Made by a program: the position numbers and the translations under genes | Assembly (NCBI GenBank): GCA_021825035.1 | Contig: JAKAIQ010000022.1 | Coordinates: 1-14,930 of the forward strand | Direction: 5' to 3' | Length of the DNA: 14,930 nt | Source: Deltaproteobacteria bacterium | Lineage (GTDB): Bacteria; Desulfobacterota; GWC2-55-46 | Shown here: piece after piece, positions 13,700-14,930 of the stretch | Layout of the letters: each line of letters opens with the position of its first letter | Position numbering within the stretch: the first letter of the stretch is position 1 | Notes under the pieces: model-generated | What the model saw: the letters and a program-made list of their open reading frames with translations, nothing else | What the model was told of the DNA's origin: nothing | Databases searched by the model: none

Positions 13700-14419
13700 C
13701 TAAGAGGGGCGAGCCGCGGGGATACATCCTTCGCGCGAGCGGAGGATGCTCTCGGTTATTACGAGGTCTTCCCTTGTCGTTATCTTTATGTTCTCGTAAG
13801 AGCCTTCCACTATGGCCACTTCAAAACCGAGCCTTTCAACGAGAGAGCTTTCGTCGGTGCCGTTGAAGCGGTCTTTTCGCGCACGCAAGTGGGCCTCAAA
13901 AAGTATTTTCGACCTGAACGCCTGCGGCGTCTGGACTGACCAGAGGCCGTCCCTGGGTATCGTCCTTGCCACACGCCCGCCGAAAGCCTCCTTTATCGTG
14001 TCCTTTACCGGCACCGCCGCGACGGCCGCTCCGCAGCGCAGGGCCGCCTTTATGCACTCCGAGACGGTCTCCGGCGTAACGAGCGGCCTGGCTCCGTCAT
14101 GCACGAGGATTATATCATATCCGCCGTCGACGGACGGCAGGGCGTTCGAGACCGAATCCTGGCGGGTTTTGCCGCCGCGCACTATCTTTTCAACCTTTTT
14201 GAACCCGTATCTGCCGACTATCTCAGCCACGGTCTTTTCGGTGCGCGTGGCTATTACGATTGAATCCACGTTCGGGCAGGCTTCGAGCGCGTCGAGGGTC
14301 CTGGCCAAGACCGGCCTTCCGAGGATCGGCAGGAGGTTCTTTTTCCTGGTGCCCATGCGCGTGCCCATCCCGGCGGAGGGGACTATAGCAAGCACCCTTA
14401 TGTTGCGCTTTGTTTTCAT
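13700..14419 (-). CDS. ispD: 2-C-methyl-D-erythritol 4-phosphate cytidylyltransferase
   Basis: IspD joins CTP and methylerythritol 4-phosphate to CDP-methylerythritol, the third step of the MEP pathway. The 239-residue protein has the nucleotide-binding SAGMGTRMG (15-23), GGKTRQDSVSNAL (82-94), VHDGARPLV (106-114), VPVKDTIKE, TPQAFR, TDESSLVE and the closing GSYENIKITTREDL. The N-terminal loop reads KKNLLPILG where many family members have KQ followed by an aromatic residue; the lysine is kept. GGGAGA 6 nt upstream supports ATG 14419. It follows the PIN-TRAM gene across a terminator-like hairpin, so it may be only partly co-transcribed with that gene. Confidence 0.95.
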   Translation of the reverse strand: MKTKRNIRVLAIVPSAGMGTRMGTRKKNLLPILGRPVLARTLDALEACPNVDSIVIATRTEKTVAEIVGRYGFKKVEKIVRGGKTRQDSVSNALPSVDGGYDIILVHDGARPLVTPETVSECIKAALRCGAAVAAVPVKDTIKEAFGGRVARTIPRDGLWSVQTPQAFRSKILFEAHLRARKDRFNGTDESSLVERLGFEVAIVEGSYENIKITTREDLVITESILRSREGCIPAARPS

Positions 14420-14453
14420 CCGAGTCTCCCTGACCCGTCCAGGACAAAGTAAA

Positions 14454-14482
14454 ACCCGGGCCTGCCGAATGAAGGTCCGGGT
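14454..14482 (-). terminator. intrinsic terminator after the PIN-TRAM gene
   Basis: On the minus strand ACCCGGACC and GGCCCGGGT form a 9-position stem with one mismatch around an 11-nt loop, followed directly by TTTACTTT. It lies 16 nt after the PIN-TRAM stop and about 35 nt before the ispD start, so it should reduce read-through into ispD. Confidence 0.6.
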
Positions 14483-14498
14483 CTATCCGACGCTATGG

Positions 14499-14930
14499 TT
14501 ATTGATACGCCGCTTTTCTCAGCTCCTCTTTGGCCTTGGAGAATATCATCCTTCCGCCGGAAGTCTGGAGGACGCTTGTTATGGTTACGTCGATATTCCT
14601 GCCGAGGAATTCCCTCGCGTTGTCTATGACGACCATCGTGCCGTCTTCAAGGTAGCCGATGCCCTGGCCGTGCTCCTTGCCTTCTTTCTGGACGAGGATG
14701 TTCATGACCTCGCCGGGAAGGACTACGGGCTTGAGGGCGGTTGCGAGCCTGTTTATGTTGAGCACTTCCACGCCCTGGAGCTCGGCGATCTTGTTAAGAT
14801 TGGCATCGTTCGTAAGTATCTTCATGTCAAGCTCGCGCGCGAGCTGAACGAGCTTGCTGTCCACTTCCTTTACGGAGGGGAAGTCGCGCTCCGTTATCTC
14901 CACCCCCGTCTTTTTGTTTGCCTTTATATG
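14499..14930 (-). CDS. PIN-TRAM domain protein (YacL-like), N-terminus beyond the window
   Basis: The visible 143 residues are the C-terminal part of a YacL-type protein: the end of a PIN nuclease domain, then a TRAM RNA-binding domain. Visible landmarks are VDSKLVQLA (23-31), LTNDANLNKIAELQGVEVLN (39-58), LKPVVLPGE (66-74), GQGIGYLEDGTMVV (88-101) and TSVLQTSGGRMIF (118-130). The acidic TND and VD elements belong to the PIN active site. Full-length family members carry several N-terminal membrane helices, which would lie past 14930. The frame is open to the window edge, so an internal GTG at 14903 is not the start. In Bacillota yacL sits next to ispD-ispF-gltX-cysS, and the same order appears here. 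The exact role is not established; an RNase anchored at the membrane is the usual inference. Confidence 0.9.
   Translation of the reverse strand, partial: HIKANKKTGVEITERDFPSVKEVDSKLVQLARELDMKILTNDANLNKIAELQGVEVLNINRLATALKPVVLPGEVMNILVQKEGKEHGQGIGYLEDGTMVVIDNAREFLGRNIDVTITSVLQTSGGRMIFSKAKEELRKAAYQ

Noticed and set aside
1..14930. tRNA, rRNA, CRISPR array, insertion sequence or prophage
   Set aside because: No cloverleaf, repeat-spacer array, transposase, integrase or phage structural gene was seen on either strand.

Overview
The window reads as one piece of a Gram-negative bacterial chromosome, probably from an uncultured lineage near Desulfobacterota or Nitrospirota. The evidence is an ADP-heptose (LPS) pathway gene, a PilZ protein of the type common in those groups, PAS sensors carrying the 'LAVxRE' linker, and housekeeping genes mixed with signalling genes. 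The taxonomic placement is inference. No tRNA, rRNA, CRISPR array, transposase or phage gene was seen.

Layout. (1) 1-3028, plus strand, visibly more AT-rich: the end of a P-loop ATPase, an unrecognised 139-residue protein, enolase, and a small HAD protein with a P-type-ATPase-like active site. (2) 3147-7134, minus strand: a membrane PAS sensor without an output domain, then a soluble PAS histidine kinase, then a ComF-family protein and an RfaE2-type heptose-phosphate nucleotidyltransferase. (3) 7135-7574: an AT-rich divergent intergenic region with long A and T runs. (4) 7575-9399, plus strand: a tight ftsY / nitroreductase / PilZ operon. (5) 9607-9873, minus strand: a DUF2934 protein with its own extended -10 promoter. 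(6) 9994-10129: an unannotated, highly structured intergenic element. (7) 10168-14930, minus strand: a core cluster read in the order PIN-TRAM (yacL-like), ispD, ispF, gltX, cysS. It joins two steps of the MEP isoprenoid pathway with two aminoacyl-tRNA synthetases.

How the genes work together. IspD and IspF catalyse the third and fifth steps of the MEP pathway. GltX and CysS charge tRNAs, and ispF/gltX overlap by 4 nt. FtsY targets proteins to the membrane. The PAS protein and the kinase next to it look like a split sensor, with one part in the membrane and the other in the cytoplasm. RfaE2 supplies ADP-heptose precursor for the LPS core.

The most interesting non-coding signal is at 9994-10109. 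An 8-bp closing helix surrounds three GC-rich hairpins, each with a 4-nt loop, and a fourth hairpin follows. Its one G-U pair and its purine-rich joining segments favour a plus-strand RNA. I could not match it to a known RNA family. Most other signals are small: a possible attenuator upstream of cysS, a repeat in a promoter spacer, and altered motifs in the PilZ, GltX and HAD proteins.
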